Source of the DNA: CAZVFX01 sp964626565
GTDB taxonomy: Bacteria > Myxococcota_A > UBA9042 > CAIXZC01
Direction: 5' to 3'
Assembly (NCBI GenBank): GCA_964626565.1
Contig: CAZVFX010000021.1
Span: forward strand, 1 to 64,000
DNA: 64,000 bases
Position numbers and translations under genes: made by a program. Under the pieces are notes generated by a model. That model ran no database searches and had not been told where the DNA came from. It was given only the letters and a program-made list of their open reading frames with translations. This document shows, piece after piece, positions 55,999-64,000 of the stretch; positions within the stretch are counted from its first letter, which is position 1; each line of letters starts with the position of its first letter.

Positions 55999-56138
55999 GC
56001 ACAAACAAAACCGTGACCGCGGAACAAATAGATCAAACCTGTTGTCGACTCTCTCGTATCCGGGCAACATGGCACGGACGGCTCAGCCCGTTTCGGATTT
56101 CCGGTTTCGGGTTTCGGGAAACACATCGGAGGAACGAT
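55999..56138. other. 140-bp intergenic region with heptamer repeats
   Basis: Four tandem heptamers, GTTTCGG, ATTTCCG, GTTTCGG and GTTTCGG, fill 56090-56117, just before the SD of the VIT-VWA gene. They resemble the GTTTCAG pair at 43651-43664. No promoter was convincing. Confidence 0.6.
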
Positions 56139-59057
56139 ATGCTTAGGAACATACTGATGATGATAGTGGCACAATTGGTGCTGATTGCGGGGGTAGTGCA
56201 GGCGCAGGAACTGCCGCCGCCGGCGATGATGGTAAAGATGGGTGAGAAATCAGAGCCCATCAAACTGGCCCGGGTGGCGGTGGATGCAAAGATTCATGGC
56301 TATGTGGCTGAGACCACAATGACCATGACTTTCTACAACCCCCACTCCCGCCAGATGGCAGGGGATCTTTACTTCCCACTCCCCGAAGGCGCGACCATCA
56401 GCGGGTACGCGCTGGACATTAATGGAGTGATGGTGGACGGCGTGGTGGTGGCCAAAGACCGCGCCCGCCAGGTGTTCGAGATCGAGGTGCGAAAGGGGAT
56501 CGACCCGGGGCTCGTGGAGTGGGTAAAGGGCAATAATTTCAAGACCAGGGTCTTCCCGATCCCGCCGGAAGGAACGCGGACGGTCATGGTTCGATATCTT
56601 TCGGAGCTTGTCTACGACGAGGGCGGGCCGGTGTACCACCTGCCCATGAACTTCCGGGACCCAGTGGACGTGCTGTCGGTGCGGGTGGAGGTGATCAAAT
56701 CGGAGACAAAGCCGGTGGTAAAAAAGGGCAGCCTGGCCAACTTCTCGTTCGAGAAGTGGCGGGACAGCTACGTGGCTGAGGTGGAATTGAAGGGAGGCAA
56801 GCTGACCGACGACATGGCCGTCGCAATTCCGGACGTGAACAAACAGAACGTCGTAGTGGAAAAAGCCCCCGACGGCGAATACTACTTCTACGTCAACGAC
56901 GTTCCGCCTCTGATCGGTGGCACGGCCAGCACCAAGGGCGTGCCGAAGCAGATCACCATCCTGTGGGATGCGTCAGCCTCCCGTGGCCTGAATAACCACG
57001 ACCGGGAACTGGTGTTGGTAGAGAAATACCTCTGGCAACTCAACGCGGACAAAGTGACGGTAAACCTGATCCTGTTCCGCAACGATATCGAGAAAGCCCG
57101 ACGGTTTGTGGTTGAGAAGGGTGATACGGGAGAACTTCTGGCCGCGCTGAAATCGGTGCAATACGACGGCGGCACCCAGATGGGAGTTATCGCCCCGACG
57201 AAGAGTGGTGACACCCCCGACTTCTACCTCCTCTTCAGCGACGGCATTTCCAACTTCGGCAAGGAGCAGCCGGGCGAATTCGACGCCCCGGTCTACATCT
57301 TCTCAGCAGACCCCACCACCAACCACGCCTTCTTGCGCCATCTGGCGCTCAGTTCCGGCGGCGCGTACTTCAACCTGGCTCGTCACACCGACGACGCGGT
57401 GCTGCCCCAGATCGGAGCCACGCCGTATTCGTTCCTTTCCGCTCGCGTGGACGACGGCAAAGTGGAAGGGCGGTACCCTTCGGTGATGCAGCCTGTGCAA
57501 GGACGATTCGTGCTGGTTGGGAAGCTCAAGAGTGCTGAAGCAAAACTCGTTCTGCGATACGGCTTCAAAGGAAGGGAGTTGCACGAACGGCCGGTGACCA
57601 TTTCCAGGGCCGGTGCGGCCACGGGCAGGATGATACGTTTCTTCTGGGCCCAGAAGAAGGTGGACGAGTTGCTCATGATGCCCGAGAAGAACAAGGACGA
57701 GCTGGTGGTCGTGGGCCGGGATTTCGGGTTGGTGACGCCGGGGACCTCTCTGCTTGTTCTGGAAACTCTGGACCAGTACGTAGAACACAAGATCCCGCCG
57801 CCCGAATCCCTGCCGAAAATGCGCAAGGAATTCTACCAGGCCATGCATGACCTTGACCGCCAGGAGAAGGAGCGGGTGGAGGAGAAACTCGACCGCGTGG
57901 CCGGGCTGTGGGAAGGCCGGGTGGAATGGTGGAACACGAAGTTTGAGATTCCCAAGAAACCGGTCATGAGTCCCAAGAAGAAGACGGCTGCACGGGTCAT
58001 GGCGGGCGCCGCTTCCAGGGAAGAAGAGGCAATGGACGGGGCGGTGGGATATGGTTCGGGCGGCTCCGCCGCCGGTGTGGGGGTAGCCAGACCGGGGCCA
58101 GCAGATGCGAAAAAAGACAAGAAGCCCGGAGCCGACGCCCCTCCACCCGAGCCGTCAATCTCCATTAAGGCATGGGACCCGGACACCCCCTACCTGAAGG
58201 CTCTGAAAACGGTGACGGCAAAGAAGTACTTCTCCACCTATATGGCGGAGCGCGAAGAACACGGAACTTCCCCCGCTTTCTTTCTCGATTGCGCCGACTT
58301 CTTCTTCAAAAAGGGGAAAGACCGCCTGGCGTTGCAAGTGCTCTCCAACATCGTCGAATTGGAGTTGGAGAACCCAGCGTTGCTGCGAGTAGTGGGCTAC
58401 CGCCTGGTTCAGGCTGAAAAGCTGGACCTGGCCCGCCAGCTCTTCGAAGAGGTGAAACGGTTGCGGCCGGAGGAACCCCAGTCCTACCGGGACCTCGCCC
58501 TCGTTCTCGATCGTCTGGAGAGATTCCCGGAAGCCCTGACGCTGATGTACAAGGTCATCACCGAGGAGTGGGACCGCTTCGAAGAGATCGAACTCCCCGC
58601 GCTCATGGAGCTGAACCGCATCCATGCACGGGCGAAACGTTCCGGCTCAAAAGGTCTCCCGGAAATGGATGGGCGAGTGTTAAAACTGTTGGATGTGGAC
58701 GTGCGCATTGTATTCACCTGGGACACGGATCTCACCGACATGGACCTGTGGGTCACGGAACCGACGGGTGAAAAGGCCGACTACAGCAACAACCGCACCC
58801 AGATCGGCGGCCTGGTGTCCAGAGACTTCACCCAGGGCTACGGCCCCGAGGAGTACTTGCTGAAAAAGAGCATGCGGGGAAAATACAAGCTCGAGGTCAA
58901 CTACTACGGCTCCAGCGCGCCGACGCTCACCGGCTCGGTCACCCTCATGGTGGACGTGTTCACCAACTACGGCCGCAAAAACGAGAAACGCCAGACCATC
59001 ACCGTGCGTCTGCGTGAGTCCAAGGACGTGGTGCAGGTCGGGGAAGTGTCTTTCTAG
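56139..59057 (+). CDS. VIT-VWA-DUF2135 exported protein (inter-alpha-trypsin-inhibitor-heavy-chain-like)
   Basis: A 972-residue protein; ATG 56139 has GGAGG six bases upstream and begins a Sec signal (residues 1-23, cut after VQA). About 25-160 is a VIT domain (VAETTMTMTFYNPHSRQMAG, DLYFPLPEGATISGYAL). About 275-440 is a VWA domain with MIDAS-like DASAS in TILWDASASRGL. A Lys/Pro/Gly-rich linker (about 640-710), TPR-like helices (about 715-870) and a DUF2135 domain (VFTWDTDLTDMDLWVTEP, GYGPEEYLLKK) follow. VIT-VWA proteins are known in animals as plasma inhibitor heavy chains and in bacteria as envelope proteins of uncertain role. It converges with the M28 gene, the stops overlapping in CTAG. 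Confidence 0.9.
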   Translation: MLRNILMMIVAQLVLIAGVVQAQELPPPAMMVKMGEKSEPIKLARVAVDAKIHGYVAETTMTMTFYNPHSRQMAGDLYFPLPEGATISGYALDINGVMVDGVVVAKDRARQVFEIEVRKGIDPGLVEWVKGNNFKTRVFPIPPEGTRTVMVRYLSELVYDEGGPVYHLPMNFRDPVDVLSVRVEVIKSETKPVVKKGSLANFSFEKWRDSYVAEVELKGGKLTDDMAVAIPDVNKQNVVVEKAPDGEYYFYVNDVPPLIGGTASTKGVPKQITILWDASASRGLNNHDRELVLVEKYLWQLNADKVTVNLILFRNDIEKARRFVVEKGDTGELLAALKSVQYDGGTQMGVIAPTKSGDTPDFYLLFSDGISNFGKEQPGEFDAPVYIFSADPTTNHAFLRHLALSSGGAYFNLARHTDDAVLPQIGATPYSFLSARVDDGKVEGRYPSVMQPVQGRFVLVGKLKSAEAKLVLRYGFKGRELHERPVTISRAGAATGRMIRFFWAQKKVDELLMMPEKNKDELVVVGRDFGLVTPGTSLLVLETLDQYVEHKIPPPESLPKMRKEFYQAMHDLDRQEKERVEEKLDRVAGLWEGRVEWWNTKFEIPKKPVMSPKKKTAARVMAGAASREEEAMDGAVGYGSGGSAAGVGVARPGPADAKKDKKPGADAPPPEPSISIKAWDPDTPYLKALKTVTAKKYFSTYMAEREEHGTSPAFFLDCADFFFKKGKDRLALQVLSNIVELELENPALLRVVGYRLVQAEKLDLARQLFEEVKRLRPEEPQSYRDLALVLDRLERFPEALTLMYKVITEEWDRFEEIELPALMELNRIHARAKRSGSKGLPEMDGRVLKLLDVDVRIVFTWDTDLTDMDLWVTEPTGEKADYSNNRTQIGGLVSRDFTQGYGPEEYLLKKSMRGKYKLEVNYYGSSAPTLTGSVTLMVDVFTNYGRKNEKRQTITVRLRESKDVVQVGEVSF

Positions 59058-60160
59058 AGTACCCCCAGCATCTCGGCCGCTGAGTTCACCGTCGCGCTGA
59101 TTATCTTTGATGCAAACTCGTGGTCCAGGTCCGACACTACATCCGGGCCGTCCTTGCAGTGGTAGTGGGTGTTGCGGAAGTTGGCGGTATCGGTAAGCAT
59201 CATGGCGGGGTAGTCCGCGGCCCAGAACGCGGAATGATCGGAACGCCTCAAGTCGTGAAACATCGCGTTGTTCTTCTGGCCTTGTGTCAGTTCCAGTACA
59301 AAGGCGGGCAGGCCGTTCTCCTTGCCGTAAGACGCGATCAACTCCGCCGGCTCGTTGGCCCAGTCGTCTGAGACAATGGCCAGGAAATCACCCCTCATTT
59401 CGTTCTTCTCCAACTCCGCGATCTGCTCCGGGAATATGTATTCAAAACCCATGGGGATCTCCTGGGAGCCGGGCTCGTCGCTCTTGTACCCGATCATCTC
59501 GTAGACAAAGGCCACAACGATGTCGTCGCCCCGGTCCTTCGCCTCCAACGCATACGCATAAGCCCCCACCATGCCCAGCTCCTCCTCGTCCCAGCAGGCG
59601 ACGATGAGGGTACGAGAATAGTCGGCCATGGAGAGTACCCGGGCCGATTCCAATACTCCTGCGGTGCCGGTCCCGTTATCATCGGCCCCGGCGCAGTTGA
59701 AGATGTGATCATAGTGGGCCGTCACCAGCACCTGCTCCTCAGGCAGTTCGACGCCCGTTTTGACGCCGATGACGTTGATTCCACTGCCGTAGTCGTGCAA
59801 GGAAGCCTCAAACCCTAGCTGCTCGAAACGCTCCTTACACAGGTCCTGAACCGCCTGCCAGTGCTCGGAACCCGGCGGCCGTGGCTCGGCTATGAACTCC
59901 AGGTCCGAAAGGTACAGCTCCTCGTCCACCAACGCCGCCAGGTCCGCTGGAGTAAAACTCTCCACCACCTCCGGCGCCACCTCCGTCTTCCCAGCGTCCG
60001 ACGGCGGCGCCGCGGTGTCGGGGACCGGGGCCGCAGTCTCAGCCTTGGAATCCACAGTCTTCCCAACCTCCGGCTCTCCTTCCGAATCCCCGGACCCCCC
60101 ACATCGCCCCGCACACAAAATCACTATCGCCATCGCGCATAACCAGCCGGTACTCTTCAT
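59054..60160 (-). CDS. M28-family zinc peptidase, exported
   Basis: A 368-residue peptidase. ATG 60160 is preferred because GAGG lies six bases upstream; GTG 60172 is an alternative. The N-terminus is hydrophobic with Cys, a signal of uncertain type (no clean lipobox). The catalytic domain has the M28 zinc set: AHYDH, GADDNGTGTAG, DEEELGMVGAYAYAL, the LRRSDHSAFW segment and a final His in FRNTHYHCKDG. It should act as an aminopeptidase or deblocking peptidase outside the cytoplasm. It starts eight bases after the P4 stop, so P4 and the peptidase are cotranscribed. Confidence 0.9.
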   Translation of the reverse strand: MKSTGWLCAMAIVILCAGRCGGSGDSEGEPEVGKTVDSKAETAAPVPDTAAPPSDAGKTEVAPEVVESFTPADLAALVDEELYLSDLEFIAEPRPPGSEHWQAVQDLCKERFEQLGFEASLHDYGSGINVIGVKTGVELPEEQVLVTAHYDHIFNCAGADDNGTGTAGVLESARVLSMADYSRTLIVACWDEEELGMVGAYAYALEAKDRGDDIVVAFVYEMIGYKSDEPGSQEIPMGFEYIFPEQIAELEKNEMRGDFLAIVSDDWANEPAELIASYGKENGLPAFVLELTQGQKNNAMFHDLRRSDHSAFWAADYPAMMLTDTANFRNTHYHCKDGPDVVSDLDHEFASKIISATVNSAAEMLGVL

Positions 60161-60168
60161 CGCCTTCC

Positions 60169-63100
60169 TCACCTATAGTAGATCTCTCCAGACTCATCCT
60201 TGACACCGGTGTAGTTCAAGAAGGCCCAATCGGAGCCGTTCATGATGCAACCGCAGCAGGGCGTACTCACGTCGCCAAATTTGAACGCCGACGCATAACA
60301 GCCGGAATCGCCGTCCCAGTTCACGCCCCATGACCCGGCATTTGTCTTTCCGCCGTCGCAGGTCCCTTCCGTATAGAAGAAACTGTCGCAGCCTCCTTCA
60401 AGCCCCGTGCCGCAGAATTGCTCAGCGCTGCTCACCGTATAGGGGTTGAAGGCTTGCCCGTTGACCAGGCAGACCGGATTGCGATCTCTTAGTGCCCCCA
60501 GCACCGCGTTGGAAACGTTGTTGGCCGGGTCGAAGTGCCAGGCCGCGTACGCTCCGTCCGTCTTGTCAATGACCAGCAGGTCTTCGGGCTCCACATTTGC
60601 CGGGATACCTGCCCGGCAGTGCGAGTTTTGATTGTTGCACTCCCAAACCTCGAATTCGAACGGGTCTTTGTTGTTTGGGAAGGCCGCATCGACCCAGAAG
60701 AAACGGGTCCAGCCGCCGCCGTCGATGGTCATATCGCACCACGCCTCGAAAGGCAGAGCCGGGCCCGGTCCGTCAGTGTCGATGAGGTACAAACCATCAG
60801 GCGCATCCGGGTCTAACGCCTTCCAGTCCATGCACGAAGTCGCGCACTGTTCGTCAGCGACTCCATCACAGTTGTTGTCAATGGCGTCCCCACATTCCTC
60901 GAGCTCAGCACCTTCCATCGGATCGCAGACTTTGGGGATACCATCGACACAATTGTCCACCGTGTGTTCGCACGCGCCCAGCCCGCAAGTCGTGGTTCCC
61001 AGTTCCTCGTCGACCGCCCCGTCGCAGTCATTGTCCAGACCGTCGCATGTTTCTACACCAACACCCTCCTCCGCATTGCAGACCTGGGGGATACCACCAT
61101 CACAGTTGTCGATGGTGTGCTCGCACTCGCCCAAGCCGCACGTGGTGGTCCCGAGATCGTTGTCCGCTTCACCATCGCAGTCGTCGTCCGCGCCATTGCA
61201 GACCTCGTCCAGTGCACCTTGCAACGGGTCACACTCCACCACCACGCCGTCCACGCAAGCCAGCACCGTGTGCTCGCAGATTCCCAGTCCGCACGTAATC
61301 GTGCCCAAACCCTCGTCCACAAGACCGTCGCAATCGTTGTCCAGGCCGTCGCATATTTCTACACCAACACCCTCCCACTCATCACAGTCCTGTGCGATAC
61401 CACCGACGCAGTTGCTGACGGTATGAAGGCACTCGCCAAGGCCGCAGGTGGTGGTTCCCATATCTTCGTCCGCCGCACCGTCGCAGTCGTTGTCCTCGCC
61501 GTCACACGCCTCAATTGCAGCGCCGGCAAAGGGATTGCACACCTGGGGCGCACCGCCCAGGCACTCCTCCACCAGGTGAAAACACTGCCCCTGACCACAC
61601 TCTACCGTGCCGAATCCCTCATCCACCACCCCGTCGCAATTGTCGTCCACCGCGTTGCACACGTCGGCGGCCTTGGCGTGCACCGCCGGGTCCAGGGGAG
61701 CGCAATCGGTGACATCCGGATCGCCGTCGTTGTCGTCATCCAGGTCCACACAGTCCTTGAAAGAATCGAGGTCGCTATCGTTGAAACCTTCGTCCACGCC
61801 CAACTCGCAGTTGTTATCGATGCCGTCGCATTCTTCCACCGCACCTGCATGGATTTCCAGGTCGAAAGGAGCACAGTCCGACAGATCCGGGTCGCCGTCA
61901 CCGTCATCGTCGTCGTCGCACACGTCACCCATTCCGTCCTGGTCGAAGTCTTCCTGACCCACGTTGCTCATGCCGGCACAGTTATCCATACTGTTGGGTA
62001 GAGAATCGCCGTCCATATCTTCGTCGCAGTCGTCACCTAGCCCGTCCAGGTCCAGGTCAAGCTGCAGCGGGTTGAACAGTTCCTGACAGTTGTCCAACCC
62101 ATCCGGAATGCCGTCGCCGTCCACGTCCGTGTCACACTCATCTCCCAAGCCATCAGCATCCAAATCCTCCTGCCCCGGATTTTTCACACCGACACAATTA
62201 TCCGCGCTGTCGTCAACGCCATCATCATCGGCGTCATCGTCGCAAGCGTCCCCGAGGCCGTCCCCGTCCAGGTCAAGCTGCAACGGGTTCTTGACGGCAA
62301 CACAGTTGTCGTCTGCATCGGGCACCGAATCTCCGTCGATGTCGTCCTCACACGCGTCCCCTTTGCCGTCCAGGTCCGAATCCTCCTGCCCCGGGTTGGG
62401 CGTCATGTGGCAGTTGTCAGTTATGTCAGGCGCACCGTCATTATCGTCGTCGTCGTCGCACAAATCCCCCAGGCCATCCTGGTCGTTGTCCTCCTGCCCC
62501 GGGTTTTCTACACCAACACAGTTGTCCGCACTGTCATCAATTCCATCACCGTCGGCGTCGTCGTCGCAAGCGTCCCCGAAACCGTCCTCGTCCTGGTCGA
62601 GTTGCTGCGGGTTGAACAACCCCTTGCAATTGTCGAGATTGTCCGGAATACCATCACCATCAGCATCGGTGTCCAGGCAGTCGGGCACACCGTCCAGATC
62701 CTCGTCGGGAAAACCTTCGTCCAACTGGCCGTCACAGTTGTCATCAACTCCGTTGCACAACTCCTCGGCGCCGGGATACACCGCTCCATCCAGGGGCTGA
62801 CAGTCTTCCTCATCCGCGACCTGGTCGTTGTCGTCGTCCAGGTCACATGCGTCACCATCCCCGTCCAGGTCAAAATCCTCCTGCCCCGGGTTTTTTACAC
62901 CAACACAATTGTCCGCGCTGTTGGCAATGCCGTCATCGTCCAGGTCGGTTTCGAGACAATCGGCCAGCCCATCTCCATCGGTATCGGGGTACTCTTCGTC
63001 CACGATGCCGTCACAGTTGTTGTCCACTCCATCGCAAGCTTCCGGTGCGGGGAAAGGAGCGTCGCAGGTCAGCTCTCCGGCCGCGCAGTGCTGGGTGCCT

Positions 63101-63960
63101 GAGCACACGCCGTTATCGTTCTCAACCGTGCACTCCCCACCATCCAACTCTTCGTCGGTCTCGCCATCGCAATCGTCGTCTACATCGTTACAAGCTTCCG
63201 CGGCCGGCAGAGCTGCATTGCATTGGCTCAAACCATCTTCATAGCAAGCCCTTCCGCCCAGACAAACGCCCCACTCATTCTCCACATAGCACTCAGTAAC
63301 TGCCATTTCGTCCACAAACCACTCGGCACACTCACATTCTCCCTCACTCAACACGCACTGCATCGACTCCTGCCCGGACACGCCCAACGCCAGGTCGCAC
63401 TGATAACCTTCCGGGCAATCGTCATCACTACCACATTCTCCGCCGCAGAAATTCCCACCTTCACCGTAGGCGATACACAACTGTCCCGAGTCGGTGCCGT
63501 AGACCTCGCAATCAGAGTTGGTCTGGCACGGCCGGCACAGGTTCAAGTAGCTCGGCACACAAATGTAGAGCTGGTCGGGGAGGGAAGGTTTGTGCAGGGC
63601 ACACTCCCATCCCGAGGGGCATTCTTCCTCGCAGAAAATGGTGCATACATCTCCATCGGCGGTGGCCACGCAGAAGCCCGAGTTGCACTGGTCGTCGCTT
63701 TCGCACGGATAGCCGAATTCCCCCGGCTCGGGGGCCAGGTCGAAGCTATCCGCAGTCCCGCCCTGGTCGTCACCGCCGGCGTCAGGCGAAGCAAGGTCCA
63801 AGGGCCCGAACAACTCATGCCCGGAGTCAAAGCGCGCCAACGTGTCGTCAACGGTATCGTCGCCCGTTCCGGCGTCTTTTTCCACCGTCAATTTGACCAT
63901 CCCACCGCCAGAGCAGGCGGCCAGGAGCAAGGCGAGCGTCATCAGTCCAAAATTCTTCAT
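60169..63960 (-). CDS. P4: giant Cys/Asp-rich repeat lipoprotein with fibrinogen-like C-terminus
   Basis: A 1263-residue lipoprotein (lipobox LLAAC, Cys16; GAGG five bases before ATG 63960). Residues about 80-265 are the shared P1-P4 module. About 255-1010 hold ten MopE-like CDGxDNDCDGxxDE units and many TSP3-like Ca-binding units. About 1015-1263 resemble a fibrinogen C-terminal domain (GLYLIDTDGPGP, CDMTIDGGGWTRFFW) with several conserved Cys. It is the closest paralog of P1 by head type and shares its operon with the M28 peptidase. A calcium-stiffened stalk presenting a binding head is inferred. Confidence 0.88.
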   Translation of the reverse strand: MKNFGLMTLALLLAACSGGGMVKLTVEKDAGTGDDTVDDTLARFDSGHELFGPLDLASPDAGGDDQGGTADSFDLAPEPGEFGYPCESDDQCNSGFCVATADGDVCTIFCEEECPSGWECALHKPSLPDQLYICVPSYLNLCRPCQTNSDCEVYGTDSGQLCIAYGEGGNFCGGECGSDDDCPEGYQCDLALGVSGQESMQCVLSEGECECAEWFVDEMAVTECYVENEWGVCLGGRACYEDGLSQCNAALPAAEACNDVDDDCDGETDEELDGGECTVENDNGVCSGTQHCAAGELTCDAPFPAPEACDGVDNNCDGIVDEEYPDTDGDGLADCLETDLDDDGIANSADNCVGVKNPGQEDFDLDGDGDACDLDDDNDQVADEEDCQPLDGAVYPGAEELCNGVDDNCDGQLDEGFPDEDLDGVPDCLDTDADGDGIPDNLDNCKGLFNPQQLDQDEDGFGDACDDDADGDGIDDSADNCVGVENPGQEDNDQDGLGDLCDDDDDNDGAPDITDNCHMTPNPGQEDSDLDGKGDACEDDIDGDSVPDADDNCVAVKNPLQLDLDGDGLGDACDDDADDDGVDDSADNCVGVKNPGQEDLDADGLGDECDTDVDGDGIPDGLDNCQELFNPLQLDLDLDGLGDDCDEDMDGDSLPNSMDNCAGMSNVGQEDFDQDGMGDVCDDDDDGDGDPDLSDCAPFDLEIHAGAVEECDGIDNNCELGVDEGFNDSDLDSFKDCVDLDDDNDGDPDVTDCAPLDPAVHAKAADVCNAVDDNCDGVVDEGFGTVECGQGQCFHLVEECLGGAPQVCNPFAGAAIEACDGEDNDCDGAADEDMGTTTCGLGECLHTVSNCVGGIAQDCDEWEGVGVEICDGLDNDCDGLVDEGLGTITCGLGICEHTVLACVDGVVVECDPLQGALDEVCNGADDDCDGEADNDLGTTTCGLGECEHTIDNCDGGIPQVCNAEEGVGVETCDGLDNDCDGAVDEELGTTTCGLGACEHTVDNCVDGIPKVCDPMEGAELEECGDAIDNNCDGVADEQCATSCMDWKALDPDAPDGLYLIDTDGPGPALPFEAWCDMTIDGGGWTRFFWVDAAFPNNKDPFEFEVWECNNQNSHCRAGIPANVEPEDLLVIDKTDGAYAAWHFDPANNVSNAVLGALRDRNPVCLVNGQAFNPYTVSSAEQFCGTGLEGGCDSFFYTEGTCDGGKTNAGSWGVNWDGDSGCYASAFKFGDVSTPCCGCIMNGSDWAFLNYTGVKDESGEIYYR
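60845..63220 (-). repeat. MopE-like/TSP3-like repeat region of P4 (approximate limits)
   Basis: Ten MopE-like units and interleaved Asp-rich units, coding in P4. The strong GAC bias produces long shadow frames on the plus strand. Confidence 0.8.
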
Positions 63961-64000
63961 CTCGTCCTCTGGAACGCGGCGTCAGTTAGTGTCCCGCGGC

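Noticed and set aside
60964..62001. 345-codon open frame on the plus strand inside P4
   Set aside because: Same composition effect from the MopE-like repeats; no SD or recognisable domain.

Overview
The window is a G+C-rich bacterial scaffold piece, probably from a metagenome-assembled genome because a 100-N gap interrupts one gene. The cell is Gram-negative: there are many lipobox signal peptides, a predicted outer-membrane barrel, alpha-2-macroglobulin and MscS. Very large Cys/Asp-rich secreted lipoproteins with MopE-like and thrombospondin-type-3-like repeats, plus a MYXO-CTERM-like C-terminal tail, point to an uncultured member of Myxococcota or a related former deltaproteobacterial lineage. 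That assignment is an inference from domain content. I saw no rRNA, tRNA, CRISPR array, transposase or prophage gene.

Layout. 1-4.2 kb (minus): the 5' part of a secreted protein cut by the window edge, a lipoprotein HAD/LNS2-type phosphatase, a GH4 glycosidase, and a DUF3368 PIN toxin/UPF0175 antitoxin pair placed just upstream of GH4. 4.2-5.3 kb: noncoding, with palindromes, a (CA)16 microsatellite and an inverted pair of a dispersed repeat. 5.3-9.7 kb (plus): an HSDL2-like SDR and the first giant lipoprotein (P1, fibrinogen-like C-terminus). 9.8-14.2 kb (minus): enolase-superfamily enzyme, LiaF-like membrane protein and beta-propeller lipoprotein. 14.4-15.6 kb (plus): a Tat-exported C45-type acyltransferase/hydrolase. 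15.6-20.2 kb (minus): C39-like peptidase with Cys repeats, Kazal-containing lipoprotein and methyltransferase in one operon. 20.3-22.3 kb (plus): DUF218 protein and MscS channel. 22.3-29.4 kb (minus): an outer-membrane barrel and a 2005-residue alpha-2-macroglobulin. 29.6-38.6 kb (plus): a Cys-ladder lipoprotein (P2), two radical SAM enzymes, a hydrolase, a double-MerR regulator and an MNT/HEPN pair. 38.9-59 kb (plus): P3, a two-domain CDP-alcohol phosphotransferase, two tandem LamG giants and a VIT-VWA-DUF2135 protein. 59-64 kb (minus): an M28 peptidase downstream of P4 (fibrinogen-like).

Together. The dominant theme is cell-surface and secreted protein architecture. Four lipoproteins (P1-P4) share a roughly 190-residue Cys-rich N-terminal module and differ in repeat stalk and C-terminal head. 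They sit beside domains familiar from animal plasma and extracellular matrix: A2M with an intact CTEQ thioester, VIT-VWA, fibrinogen-like, LamG, TSP1-like and Kazal. The locus therefore looks like a surface adhesion/protease-defence region built by duplication and head swapping. That functional reading is inference. The domain assignments rest on visible motifs, and no database search was run.
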